Positions 35,913 through 44,394 of a stretch of DNA of 64,000 bases are shown one piece after another. Each line of letters opens with the position of its first letter. The first letter of the stretch is position 1. Below the pieces are notes generated by a model that ran no database searches, was not told where the DNA came from, and worked only from the letters and a program-made list of their open reading frames with translations. Both the position numbers and the translations under genes were made by a program. Source of the DNA: RGIG3077 sp045541475 (GTDB lineage: Bacteria; Bacillota; Clostridia; Oscillospirales; Ruminococcaceae); the NCBI GenBank assembly GCA_045541475.1, contig JAZQJI010000033.1:117050-181049 (forward strand), given 5' to 3'.

Positions 35913-37376
35913 TCAAAAGCAATACTGCACGATATCTTCATCATGCTGTGAAATAAGTACTTTAACATCGGTTGTGTTGTTTTCAATCAAACGCTTTAAA
36001 ACGGGTAAAATTATGCGCTCGGTGTGGTAATGTCCGCAATCAAACAGGCTAATGCCATTATTCTTTGCATCAATCCACACGCTGTGCTTAATATCGCCCG
36101 TAATAAGTGCATCAACGCTTTTACGCACAGCCGTATCCAGAAAAGAACCGCCGCTGCCTGAGCAATAAGCGATTTTTTTGATTTTTCTGCCGCTATCATA
36201 AAAGCGCACAAGTTTGCAATCAAAAACATTTTTTAAGATTTCGGCAAAATCTGCGGCATCAAGCTCATTTTTTAAAGAGCACACACTGCCATAGCCAAGA
36301 TTTTTTGAAACCTCGCCGAAAATTTCGCCTTTTTCCTCAATATCAACAGCGTTTTCAAGCAAATTGTAAATAACATCGTTAATACCGCCCGTTGCCATAT
36401 CAAGCGGAGTGTGTGCACATATTGCCGCAATACCGCCGTTTGCCAACTTATACGGCACGCTTTGCGCATCAAGGCGCTTTAATGGGCTGAAAATTACGGG
36501 GTGATGCGAAACAATCAGTTCCGCTCCGATTTCCTTTGCCTCGGCAACCGTATCGACTGTGATATCAAGAGATAAAAGTATTTTAGAAACATTACTTTCT
36601 CCCGAACCTACAAGCAAACCTGAATTATCAAAGCCTTCCTGCGTTTCAAACGGAGCAAGCGTATTTATTATATCATATATTTCAGAAATTGTCATCTTTT
36701 TATTTTCCAATTTACGCAATATTTTTTGCGAAATTTTGTACATTTTGACACTATTTTCGCTATTTCCCGACCTTGCAAGACCTTCTGCCGCCCTGTAAAG
36801 ACGTGATTGCTGAAAAAGCGCATATTCCCGTCCTGAATCGGTTTCAACATCAATTTTGCCAAGTATGGCAGATATCTCTGTCAACGGCACAGAAATACCG
36901 CAATATTTTACACGCATTACGGAATAGACAAACTTGCCTTCACAAACGGTTTTTTCGCAATTTATGCAAAATCCGTTCTTGCTTAGCCATCTGCGCAGCA
37001 CATCAGCTCTTGTCATGGGCTGCAAAATAAGATTAACACCATTTTTTACCCACGCAGCCTTTGTTGATGACAAAATATCGCAGATTGTTTCGCCGCCCAT
37101 GCCTGCAATAATAACATCGGTGATATTTTCAGGCTCAACACTGTCCAATCCATCAGATTTAAGCGTTTTTATTTTATCCTGCAAACCATTTTGCGCAATA
37201 GTTTTTGATGCCGCTTCAAGCGGGCCGTCGGCAATATCGCAGGCAAGTGCCCTTTTGCATATATCATTACCTACAAGATAGACGGGCAAAAGCGCATGAT
37301 CCGTGCCGATATCACAAGCAAAATCACCTGTAACAAACTCGGCGCAGAGCATTAATCTTGGTGAAATCTGCGGCAT
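35913..37376 (-). CDS. Fusion of tRNA (adenine-22-N1) methyltransferase TrmK and Nif3-like dinuclear metal protein
   Basis: A 487-residue, two-part protein. Residues 1-~225 are TrmK: ISPRLMLCAEFVTG, DIGTDHALLPVYLV (SAM loop), DVIIAGMGGETICDIL and LILQPMTRADVLRRWL. Residues ~230-487 are a Nif3/YqfO fold starting MTISEIYDIINTLAPF, with metal ligands in SHHPVIFSPLKRL, AHTPLDMATGG and CGHYHTER. In B. subtilis the two are adjacent separate genes (yqfN, yqfO); here no stop lies between them, and the junction is KLENKKMTISE near residue 228. An internal ATG there could still permit separate Nif3 translation. It starts on the last base of the DUF1858 stop. Confidence 0.88.
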   Translation of the reverse strand: MPQISPRLMLCAEFVTGDFACDIGTDHALLPVYLVGNDICKRALACDIADGPLEAASKTIAQNGLQDKIKTLKSDGLDSVEPENITDVIIAGMGGETICDILSSTKAAWVKNGVNLILQPMTRADVLRRWLSKNGFCINCEKTVCEGKFVYSVMRVKYCGISVPLTEISAILGKIDVETDSGREYALFQQSRLYRAAEGLARSGNSENSVKMYKISQKILRKLENKKMTISEIYDIINTLAPFETQEGFDNSGLLVGSGESNVSKILLSLDITVDTVAEAKEIGAELIVSHHPVIFSPLKRLDAQSVPYKLANGGIAAICAHTPLDMATGGINDVIYNLLENAVDIEEKGEIFGEVSKNLGYGSVCSLKNELDAADFAEILKNVFDCKLVRFYDSGRKIKKIAYCSGSGGSFLDTAVRKSVDALITGDIKHSVWIDAKNNGISLFDCGHYHTERIILPVLKRLIENNTTDVKVLISQHDEDIVQYCF

Positions 37377-37576
37377 TATTTCTCAGCAAAATATGCGTTA
37401 AGCTTGTCGATAAGCTCGTTTACGTCAACACCGTGAACCGCGCAAGCTTCTTCAATAGTTTCACCTCTGGAAGCAGGGCAACCCAGGCAATGCATACCCA
37501 TTTCAAGAAAGAAGGGTGCTGTATCAAAATCTGCGTCAAGAATATCACCGATAATTGAATTTTTAGTTACTGTCAT
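37376..37576 (-). CDS. DUF1858 domain-containing small protein
   Basis: A 66-residue cytosolic protein. GDILDADFDTAPFFLEMGMHCLGCPASRGETIEEA carries the CxxC pair typical of the DUF1858 / hybrid-cluster-associated disulfide family, a proposed redox domain of unknown partner. Strong ribosome site AAAGGAG before ATG. It overlaps the start of the TrmK-Nif3 gene by one base (TAATG), so it heads that operon. I quote the family from the pattern only. Confidence 0.85.
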   Translation of the reverse strand: MTVTKNSIIGDILDADFDTAPFFLEMGMHCLGCPASRGETIEEACAVHGVDVNELIDKLNAYFAEK

Positions 37577-37632
37577 TTTAATTACTCCTTTTTACATTAC
37601 AATATTTAAAACATCAAGCTTTATTCATAAAG

Positions 37633-37658
37633 AAAACGCAACCTTGCGGCTGCGTTTT
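37633..37658 (-). terminator. Terminator hairpin between zinc-ribbon and DUF1858 genes
   Basis: AAAACGCA (37633-37640) pairs with TGCGTTTT (37651-37658) with an inner CC/GG pairing; a T-rich stretch follows on the minus strand, after the stop at 37667. Confidence 0.65.
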
Positions 37659-37666
37659 GGTTAACC

Positions 37667-37942
37667 TTATTCAGCGCTCTTCTTTGCAAAGCAATCGCTG
37701 CAATATACAGGTCTGTCTTCTCTCGGTCTGAAAGGAATTTTAGCCTCTCCGCCGCAGGCAGCACATGTTGCAACAAACATTTCTCTGTCAGCTCTGGAGG
37801 AGTTCTTTCTTGCGTCTCTGCAAGCCTTGCATCTCTGAGGTTCGTTCTCGAAACCTTTCTCTGCGTAAAATTCCTGCTCGCCGGCTGTGAATACGAATTC
37901 GGAACCGCACTCCTTGCATACTAATGTCTTGTCTTCGTACAT
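37667..37942 (-). CDS. Small zinc-ribbon domain-containing protein
   Basis: A 91-residue cytosolic protein with four CxxC pairs: CKECGSEF (residue 9), CKACRDARK (residue 38), CAACGGEAKIPF (near residue 60) and YCSDC (near residue 80). This double zinc-ribbon pattern, with RPVYCSDCF at the end, is common to short Firmicutes proteins of unknown role, possibly nucleic-acid binding. It has its own terminator and no obvious functional neighbour. Confidence 0.8.
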   Translation of the reverse strand: MYEDKTLVCKECGSEFVFTAGEQEFYAEKGFENEPQRCKACRDARKNSSRADREMFVATCAACGGEAKIPFRPREDRPVYCSDCFAKKSAE

Positions 37943-37971
37943 AGATTTACCCTCACTATGAAAATATTTTG

Positions 37972-38046
37972 GACCCGAGGACGGATTCGCACCGACACCT
38001 TTGATAAAACAACGCTCTTGATATTAAGCTACTTGGTCTTGGGGCA
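37972..38046 (-). pseudogene. tRNA-like sequence, probably a decayed tRNA
   Basis: On the minus strand a stretch resembles a tRNA: TAGCTTAATATCAAGAGC looks like a D-arm lacking the GG of the loop, and GTCGGTGCGAATCCGTC looks like a T-arm with TGC instead of TTC and one mismatch. The sequence ends in CTCGGGTCCA. The acceptor halves pair poorly and the anticodon stem is short with mismatches, so no amino acid can be assigned. It could be a pseudo-tRNA or a structured leader element. A covariance-model tRNA scan would decide. Confidence 0.35.
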
Positions 38047-38193
38047 AACTCATTCTCACCCCATACTGCAATAATACTCCCTAATTTTGAAATTGTCAAG
38101 TTTTTATATACATTTTTTGTATAAATCAGCGTTTTTGACGAAACGCAAATCCGTTTTTATGCAGTTTTCACAACAGAAACTGCGTAATTATAC
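38047..38193. other. Non-coding spacer
   Basis: Between the tRNA-like element and the GH5 terminator. It holds a small hairpin (GCAGTTTTC at 38161 with GAAACTGC at 38176) and nothing else I can recognise. Confidence 0.4.
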
Positions 38194-38229
38194 AAAAAAC
38201 ACGGCGCACCCGCAATTGAGTACGCCGTG
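38194..38229 (-). terminator. Rho-independent terminator after the second dockerin-GH5 gene
   Basis: CACGGCG (38200-38206) pairs with CGCCGTG (38223-38229), extendable with one mismatch; a T6 run follows on the minus strand. Confidence 0.8.
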
Positions 38230-38267
38230 AAAATTTAGTCACACATTATACAAAATATATGCTAAAG

Positions 38268-40016
38268 TCAGTTAAGTGCGTTCATCATAGAATTAACAAT
38301 TCCCTGATAATACATCTGACAGTTGCTTCTGTTGAGCAAGCCGAACAATTCTCCGTTGCCGGATACAAGTCCGTTATCCCACCAAACGCAAGGAATACCA
38401 TACTGTGAAGCCTTGCTTATGTAGTAACCTGCCCAAGTTTCGCGCTGTGAATCATTATTCTTGTTTACCGCACCAAATTCGCCAATTACAACAGGAATAC
38501 CCTGGGAGATGAACTTAGAGTTAAGTGTCTGGAAGAGCGAGTCGATGCTATAATAATCGGTAAAGTTTGCTGTGCCCGTTGTGTTAAGAGCAAAGTCATA
38601 AGGTGTGTAAGCGTGAATTGAAACAATCATTCTGCCTGCGGGATCGTTAGGAAGAACAAAATCGTTCAAAACGGAGTTTACTGTTGAGGCTGCATAAGTA
38701 GGAGCCATAAGCCAACGATATTCGTTGTTACCGCCTGTTGCACGGATTGTATCAACGCAAACCTGATTATAGGAGTTGATAACATCTCTTGCTTCGTAAG
38801 TACCGCCGTTCCATTCGGTAGAATCGCCCACAAGTCTGGGTTCGTTCATAACCTCAAAAATCAAGTGGTCATCATAATCCTTAAAGCGTGTTGCAATCTG
38901 TGTCCAAAGCTTTTCAAGTCTTGCTTCGCACTCGCTCTGATTTGCGTACTTAGGCTTAAGCCAATCATTTTCGTGGTGAATGTTGATGATACAGTACATA
39001 TCATTAGCGATAACATAATCAACAACTTCCTGAACTCTGTTCAGCCAAGCTTCGTCAATTTTGTAATCAGGTCCGCTGCCTGTGTGATTCATATATGTTG
39101 TGGGTATGCGGACTGTGTTGAATCCTGCCGCCTTGATAGCGTCTATCATTCCCTTTGTTGTTACGGGGTTGCCCCAATAGGTTTCTGCCTGAGAAACGCC
39201 CAAAGTCACTCCGTAATCACCGTGTGCATCAAGTGTGTTACCCAAGTTCCAGCCGATTTTCATTTCGGACATAAGCTGGAAGCCAGTGATATCACGCATA
39301 TCTTCATTGCCGGTAGAAGGCTTGTAAATGCCAAGGTACAAACGCTTTAAAATAAGTGTATCTACACAAGTGAATTTGCTGTCGTCATTAAGCTCTGCTG
39401 CCTCATTGCAGGCTGTTGTCATTCTTAATATGTAAGAATCAAGCTGCTTGATATCGGCATAATTCAAACTGCCGTCAGCATTTGCATCGCCCTTAACCGA
39501 TGTAAAATCGTGTATTCCCGAATTGCCGCCCGTAACATTAACGCCGACTTTTTCGATTGTGACAGAGTTACCGTTGCCCCACCAATACTGCACGCAAATC
39601 GAATTTGCGGTATGATCGAAATTAGCGCTTACCGAAGATACATCGTAAGATGCGGTGTAGCTGTTGTTGTTTGCGGTTACAGAATCCTTATACCAGTTGT
39701 CTTCAAGACCTAACGATTCATCAACGTTAAAGCCTATCGCAACCATTGACTGCCCGCCTGAAGGTGCTGTTACCTGAACGAGTATTTCGTCGATGGATGC
39801 CGATGCAGGAATATTGCTTACGGAAAGGAAATATTCGTCTCCGCTGCTGCTTTGCATCTGCAACGATTGATTTACTGTGTAAACATAATCACAGTTGTTG
39901 ATATCGGTACCGACAACCTCACCTGCAGAAGCCGGCAGGCTTGAAAACATCGAAGTCAGCCCGATAGCGAATACACTGCCTAACGCAAGCAGCTTTTTCA
40001 ACTTGTTTTTAATCAT
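38268..40016 (-). CDS. Secreted glycoside hydrolase family 5 enzyme with internal dockerin
   Basis: A 582-residue extracellular enzyme. Order: signal peptide (1-31, ending SSLPASA), a beta-sandwich, probably carbohydrate-binding module (about 35-160), a dockerin (about 170-230) and a GH5 domain (about 240-582). The first dockerin loop is D-A-N-A-D-G; the second (LNDDSKFTCVD) is poor. GH5 motifs are IGWNLGNTLDAHG, the acid/base E392 (VMNEPRL) and nucleophile E513 (VIGEFGAVN). The layout equals that of the 28491 gene, so the two enzymes share an origin. Start at 40016 with AGGAGGAAGA; the longer frame to 40031 lacks a site. Likely beta-glucanase or mannanase. Confidence 0.9.
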   Translation of the reverse strand: MIKNKLKKLLALGSVFAIGLTSMFSSLPASAGEVVGTDINNCDYVYTVNQSLQMQSSSGDEYFLSVSNIPASASIDEILVQVTAPSGGQSMVAIGFNVDESLGLEDNWYKDSVTANNNSYTASYDVSSVSANFDHTANSICVQYWWGNGNSVTIEKVGVNVTGGNSGIHDFTSVKGDANADGSLNYADIKQLDSYILRMTTACNEAAELNDDSKFTCVDTLILKRLYLGIYKPSTGNEDMRDITGFQLMSEMKIGWNLGNTLDAHGDYGVTLGVSQAETYWGNPVTTKGMIDAIKAAGFNTVRIPTTYMNHTGSGPDYKIDEAWLNRVQEVVDYVIANDMYCIINIHHENDWLKPKYANQSECEARLEKLWTQIATRFKDYDDHLIFEVMNEPRLVGDSTEWNGGTYEARDVINSYNQVCVDTIRATGGNNEYRWLMAPTYAASTVNSVLNDFVLPNDPAGRMIVSIHAYTPYDFALNTTGTANFTDYYSIDSLFQTLNSKFISQGIPVVIGEFGAVNKNNDSQRETWAGYYISKASQYGIPCVWWDNGLVSGNGELFGLLNRSNCQMYYQGIVNSMMNALN

Positions 40017-40061
40017 GTTCTTCCTCCTCAAGATATATTTTTTCGAACTATATATATTTGA

Positions 40062-40090
40062 ATTTTAACACCAATAATTACGACAGTCAA
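40062..40090 (-). promoter_or_regulatory. Promoter of the second dockerin-GH5 gene
   Basis: On the minus strand TTGACT (plus 40085-40090), 17-bp spacer, TAAAAT (plus 40062-40067), about 45 bp upstream of the start. Confidence 0.75.
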
Positions 40091-40214
40091 CGAATTTTTG
40101 GCACATTTTACAAAATATTAATTATAAATCGTTTACATTTTATGTAAAAACGATTACAAAAACAATCGCACTTTACAGCAAGCTGTATCGGTGCAGACTT
40201 TTTGTATTTTTCTA

Positions 40215-40243
40215 TTGACAAATCATAAAAAATATGCTATACT
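40215..40243 (+). promoter_or_regulatory. Promoter of the acyl-CoA synthetase-symporter operon
   Basis: TTGACA (40215-40220), 17-bp spacer, TATACT (40238-40243). Transcription should start near 40250, giving a leader of about 95 bases. Confidence 0.8.
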
Positions 40244-40274
40244 TTAATACATAAAAGCGGTGAACCCCCAAAGC

Positions 40275-40298
40275 GCAGCAAAAAATGCTGCTTTTTTT
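40275..40298 (+). promoter_or_regulatory. Terminator-like hairpin in the 5' leader (possible attenuator)
   Basis: GCAGCA (40275-40280) and TGCTGC (40286-40291) enclose five A, followed by seven T. It resembles a short intrinsic terminator located about 25-50 bases into the leader of the acyl-CoA synthetase mRNA. With only six stem pairs it may be weak; I see no alternative antiterminator pairing. Confidence 0.45.
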
Positions 40299-40310
40299 AC
40301 GGTTTGCCCG

Positions 40311-40330
40311 TTTATTTTTGCAAAAATAAA
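40311..40330 (+). promoter_or_regulatory. Perfect 20-bp palindrome in the leader (possible operator)
   Basis: TTTATTTTTGCAAAAATAAA is its own reverse complement and lies 17 bp before the start codon at 40347. It could be a repressor site or an mRNA hairpin near the ribosome site; regulator unknown. Confidence 0.45.
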
Positions 40331-40346
40331 TTTTAAGGGGAAAGAA

Positions 40347-41981
40347 ATGTTAATTACAGAAATACTTGAAAAAAACGCAAAGCTATATCCAAACGATGTG
40401 GCGCTTGTGGAAATAAAGCCCGAAAACATGCCCAAAAAGCACATGACATGGCGTGAATACAGCCTTATTGAAACAACACCGGGTCAAAGTTACCGCAAGG
40501 AAATGACCTGGAAGGAATTTGACACTAAAGCAAACCGCTTTGCCAACCTTTTGCTTACAAGAGGAGTAAAAAAAGGCGATAAGGTTGCAATTTTGCTGAT
40601 GAATTGTCTTGATTGGTTGCCGATTTATTTTGGTATTCTTAAAACAGGTGCGCTGGCTGTGCCTATGAATTATCGCTACACCGCAGATGAAATTAAATAC
40701 TGCGCTGAGCTTGCAGACGCAAGCGTGCTTGTGTTTGGTCCTGAATTTACGGGAAGAGTTGAGCAGATTGTTAACGATATGAAGGGCGTTGATACATATT
40801 TTTATGTAGGCAGTGATGTGCCTGTTTATGCAGACAGCTACGATGTGATGACAAAATACTGCTCTTCAATTGCACCTGCTGTTGCCATTGAGGAAAGCGA
40901 TGATGCGGCTATTTATTTTTCATCGGGTACAACAGGTTTCCCCAAAGCAATACTTCACTCTCACACAGCACTTTATTCTTCATGCTGTACCGAGCAAAAT
41001 CATCATTCGCAAAGCCGTGAAGACGTGTTTCTCTGCATACCTCCACTTTATCATACGGGCGCAAAAATGCATTGGTTCGGCAGTTTGCTCTCAGGCAGCA
41101 AGGCTGTATTACTGCGCGGTGTAAGTCCCGAATGGATTATGCGCACTATCAGCGATGAACACGTAACAATAGTATGGTTGCTCGTTCCGTGGGCGCAGGA
41201 TATTCTTGATGCAATCGACAGCGGCGAGATTAATCTTGATGAATATAGATTAAGTCAGCTGCGTTTGATGCACATCGGCGCACAACCCGTTCCGCCAAGC
41301 CTTATCAAGCGTTGGAAAACAATCTTCCCTCATCATCAGTATGATACAAACTACGGTCTTTCTGAATCTATCGGTCCCGGTGCCGTACACCTTGGCGTCG
41401 AAAACGAGCATAAAGTCGGTGCAATCGGCAAGGCAGGCTATTTATGGGAAGCAAAAATTGTTGATGAAAACGGCGTTGAGGTTGCAAACGGCGATGTGGG
41501 CGAGCTTATCTTAAAAGGCCCCGGCGTTATGAAATGCTACTACAACAACGCAAAGGCAACTAACGAAATTTTAAAAGGCGATTGGCTTTATACAGGTGAT
41601 ATGGCAATGTGCGATGAGGACGGATTTATCTTCCTTGTTGACCGTAAAAAAGACGTTATCATCTCAGGCGGCGAAAATCTTTATCCCGTACAGATTGAGG
41701 ATTATCTGCGTGCAAATGATAAAATCAAGGACGTTGCAGTTATCGGTTTGCCCGATAAGCGTTTGGGCGAAATCGCTGCTGCGATTATTGAGCTTAAAGA
41801 AGGCGAAACCTGCTCTGCTGAAGAAATCGAAGATTTCTGCAAAGAAATGCCTCGATACAAGCGTCCGAGAAAGGTTATTTTTGCAGATGTTCCCCGCAAT
41901 CCCACAGGCAAGATAGAAAAACCCAAGCTTCGTGAAATTTACGGAGCTGCAAGACTTGTTGAATCGCAGAACAATTCATAA
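40347..41981 (+). CDS. Acyl-CoA synthetase (AMP-binding family)
   Basis: A 544-residue ANL-family ligase that activates a carboxylic acid with ATP and CoA. It shows A3 IYFSSGTTGFPKAILHSH, A5 TNYGLSESIGPGAV, A7 WLYTGDMAMCDEDGFIFLVDRKKDVIISGGENLYP and the A10 end VPRNPTGKIEKPKL with the catalytic Lys. Between residues 20 and 55 there is an extra segment (EIKPENMPKKHMTW and similar) that repeats the MTW-x-E pattern twice. The ATG at 40347 follows AAGGGGAAAG; the longer frame starts inside the leader hairpin. It sits 23 bp upstream of a sodium symporter gene, suggesting import and CoA activation of the same acid. Confidence 0.88.
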   Translation: MLITEILEKNAKLYPNDVALVEIKPENMPKKHMTWREYSLIETTPGQSYRKEMTWKEFDTKANRFANLLLTRGVKKGDKVAILLMNCLDWLPIYFGILKTGALAVPMNYRYTADEIKYCAELADASVLVFGPEFTGRVEQIVNDMKGVDTYFYVGSDVPVYADSYDVMTKYCSSIAPAVAIEESDDAAIYFSSGTTGFPKAILHSHTALYSSCCTEQNHHSQSREDVFLCIPPLYHTGAKMHWFGSLLSGSKAVLLRGVSPEWIMRTISDEHVTIVWLLVPWAQDILDAIDSGEINLDEYRLSQLRLMHIGAQPVPPSLIKRWKTIFPHHQYDTNYGLSESIGPGAVHLGVENEHKVGAIGKAGYLWEAKIVDENGVEVANGDVGELILKGPGVMKCYYNNAKATNEILKGDWLYTGDMAMCDEDGFIFLVDRKKDVIISGGENLYPVQIEDYLRANDKIKDVAVIGLPDKRLGEIAAAIIELKEGETCSAEEIEDFCKEMPRYKRPRKVIFADVPRNPTGKIEKPKLREIYGAARLVESQNNS

Positions 41982-42004
41982 ATTCCAGAAAGGAAAAAAT
42001 CCTA

Positions 42005-43582
42005 ATGGCAGTCATTATATCTATATTAGTGGTATACATAGTTGTAACTATCGCAATAGGCGCATACTTCCACAAAAAATCAAAAACCGTTTCTGATTAT
42101 GTACTCGGCGGACGAAGTGTTGGCCCCTGGATTACCGCTTTTGCTTACGGTACAAGCTACTTTTCCGCTGTAATCTTTGTCGGATATGCAGGTCAGTTCG
42201 GCTGGAACTTCGGTCTTGCTTCCACATGGGTGGGCATAGGCAACTGCATTATCGGTTCTTTGCTTGCATGGGTTTTAATGGGCAGAAGAACAAGAATTAT
42301 GACAAAGCATCTTGACAGTGCTACCATGCCTGAGTTTTTTGAAAAACGTTACTGCAGCATAGCTCTCAAAATCGTTTCTGCAATAGTCGTTTTCGTTTTT
42401 CTCATTCCCTATACTGCATCTGTTTACAACGGTCTTTCAAGACTGTTTGAAATGGTATTTAACATCGACTACGCATGGTGCGTAATCGGCATGGCTGTTA
42501 TAACCGCTATTTACGTTATTCTCGGTGGTTACAAAGCAACAGCTTACAACGACTTTTTCCAGGGCATCATCATGTTGATTGGTATTGTTGCTATAATCAC
42601 AGCAACACTTAACAGCAAGGGAGGATTCGCCTCTGCAGTTAAGGAACTTTCACAAATTGAAGCTACAAGCGGCGATTTTGCAGGAATGAAGGGTGCCTAC
42701 ACATCATTCTTCGGCCCCGACCCTGTAAACCTTTTGGGCGTTGTTATACTTACATCGCTCGGAACATGGGGACTTCCTCAGATGGTGCATAAGTTCTATA
42801 CAATCAAGGATGAAAAATCAATCCACACAGGCACAATCGTTTCCACACTGTTTGCTCTCATCGTGGCAGGCGGTTGCTACTACCTCGGCGGTTACGGCAG
42901 AATTTTCGTTGACGCAAACGAATTAGGTCTTCCCCCCGAAGGCTACGACAGCATTATCCCCGCTATGATGACAAAGCTCCCCGATGTTCTCATCGGTATT
43001 GTAATTGTACTTGTGCTTTCAGCTTCAATGTCAACTCTTTCATCACTTGTACTTACATCAAGTTCAACTCTTACACTTGATCTTATCAAGCCGATTGTTA
43101 CAAAAAACAAGCTTGACGAAAAGAAAACAATGCTCACAATGCGCTTACTTGTTGGCATTTTCCTTGCTGTATCTGTAATAATTGCGCTTAACAAGAATAA
43201 CCTCATCACCGACCTCATGGGATATTCATGGGGTGCTCTTGCAGGCTCATTCCTCGCGCCGTTCTTAATCGGTCTTTTCTGGAAGGGTGTTACAAAATCC
43301 GCCGTATTCGTTAACATCGTATTCGGCGTGGGCGCTTCAATTGTGCACCTTATTCTCAAATCAACAGGCGCAATTTCGGGTACAATTCTCGGAATTAACG
43401 TTGCTTCGCCTGTAAACCTCGGTGCATTCACAATGTTGTTAGGACTTATCCTTGTACCTCTTGTTAGCCTTGCAACGCCCAAAATGAACAAAGCTGACAT
43501 TGACAAGATTTTTGCTTGCTATGACGAAAAAGTAACCGTTGCAAGCACCATTGCTCTTGATAGCGATGATGACGAAGCTTAA
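42005..43582 (+). CDS. Sodium:solute symporter family protein
   Basis: A 525-residue SSS/SLC5-type carrier with about 13 membrane segments. Family features: an N-terminal SDYVLGGRSVGPWITAFAYGTSYFSAVIFVG (first helix and Na+-site region), GGYKATAYNDFFQGIIML (near residue 180), and SASMSTLSSLVLTSSSTLTLDL near residue 340, whose Ser residues help form the Na2 site. The substrate is not evident; related carriers move proline, pantothenate, acetate or other monocarboxylates. Together with the upstream acyl-CoA synthetase, a monocarboxylate is the best inference. Codon use is optimised. A terminator follows. Confidence 0.87.
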   Translation: MAVIISILVVYIVVTIAIGAYFHKKSKTVSDYVLGGRSVGPWITAFAYGTSYFSAVIFVGYAGQFGWNFGLASTWVGIGNCIIGSLLAWVLMGRRTRIMTKHLDSATMPEFFEKRYCSIALKIVSAIVVFVFLIPYTASVYNGLSRLFEMVFNIDYAWCVIGMAVITAIYVILGGYKATAYNDFFQGIIMLIGIVAIITATLNSKGGFASAVKELSQIEATSGDFAGMKGAYTSFFGPDPVNLLGVVILTSLGTWGLPQMVHKFYTIKDEKSIHTGTIVSTLFALIVAGGCYYLGGYGRIFVDANELGLPPEGYDSIIPAMMTKLPDVLIGIVIVLVLSASMSTLSSLVLTSSSTLTLDLIKPIVTKNKLDEKKTMLTMRLLVGIFLAVSVIIALNKNNLITDLMGYSWGALAGSFLAPFLIGLFWKGVTKSAVFVNIVFGVGASIVHLILKSTGAISGTILGINVASPVNLGAFTMLLGLILVPLVSLATPKMNKADIDKIFACYDEKVTVASTIALDSDDDEA

Positions 43583-43610
43583 GACGAATTATCAGATTTA
43601 AATAAAACAT

Positions 43611-43645
43611 AACGCCCTTCCGCAACAAAACGGAAGGGCGTTCTT
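43611..43645 (+). terminator. Rho-independent terminator after the symporter gene
   Basis: AACGCCCTTCCG (43611-43622) pairs with CGGAAGGGCGTT (43631-43642), 12-bp stem with T-rich tail. Confidence 0.82.
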
Positions 43646-43691
43646 GTTAATAGATTTAATTAGTCTTTAATAGGACGAAATGTCTTTTGCT

Positions 43692-44315
43692 TTAACGGGT
43701 TTTTGCCGTTTTTTCAACCATATCATAAGTAAACGTTTCTTCAAGCATACGCATATTTCTGATATCAAATTCAGGTGCGGTGTATTCTTCAATATAGCTC
43801 AGAGCTTCTTCAGGTGTGTTGCAGAACTGATAAAGCACACGGCACGCAGGCTTGATGAAATGCTGATCCATAGCTTCTTCAATCAAATTGCGCATGCTGT
43901 CATAATAATGATTTGTATTAAGCACAACAATCGGCTTGGAATGACGCTTTAATTGCTTTAAAGTAAGTATTTCGTAAAACTCTTCAAAAGTGCCAAAGCC
44001 GCCCGGTGTCATGATAAACGCATCGGCTCTGTCTTCCATGGTCTGCTTGCGTTCACGCATGGTTTCAGTAAAAATCATTTCGGTGCACTTATCAAACAAA
44101 ACGCCGTCAACGTTAAAAAACGAAGGTGCAACACCAATAATTGTACCGCCGCCTTTGCTTACTCCCCTTGCGGCTGCACCCATTAATCCCTGTGCACCTG
44201 CGCCAAAAACAAGCCCGTGGCCTTTTTGTGCCATTAATTCGCCAAGTCTTTCAACCTCGGAAATATAAATAGAGTCAATTGCATTGCTTGATGCTCCGTA
44301 TACGCAAATATTCAT
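43692..44315 (-). CDS. LOG family / TIGR00730 Rossmann-fold protein
   Basis: A 207-residue lysine-decarboxylase-like (LOG) protein. MNICVYGASSNAID opens the nucleotide fold, LVFGAGAQGLMGAAARG lies near residue 35-50, and PGGFGTFEEFYEILTLKQL (PGGxGTxxE motif) near residue 105 defines the family. LOG enzymes hydrolyse nucleoside 5'-monophosphates such as cytokinin ribotides to base and ribose phosphate; in bacteria the natural substrate is usually unknown. Monocistronic. Confidence 0.92.
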   Translation of the reverse strand: MNICVYGASSNAIDSIYISEVERLGELMAQKGHGLVFGAGAQGLMGAAARGVSKGGGTIIGVAPSFFNVDGVLFDKCTEMIFTETMRERKQTMEDRADAFIMTPGGFGTFEEFYEILTLKQLKRHSKPIVVLNTNHYYDSMRNLIEEAMDQHFIKPACRVLYQFCNTPEEALSYIEEYTAPEFDIRNMRMLEETFTYDMVEKTAKTR

Positions 44316-44365
44316 GTTGTTACCTCCGTTAAATTATTCTATATATACATTATATATATATGATT

Positions 44366-44394
44366 ATTATACCATCATGTTGCATAAAAATCAA
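44366..44394 (-). promoter_or_regulatory. Promoter of the LOG-family gene
   Basis: On the minus strand TTGATT (plus 44389-44394), 17-bp spacer, TATAAT (plus 44366-44371), about 50 bp before the start. Confidence 0.72.
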
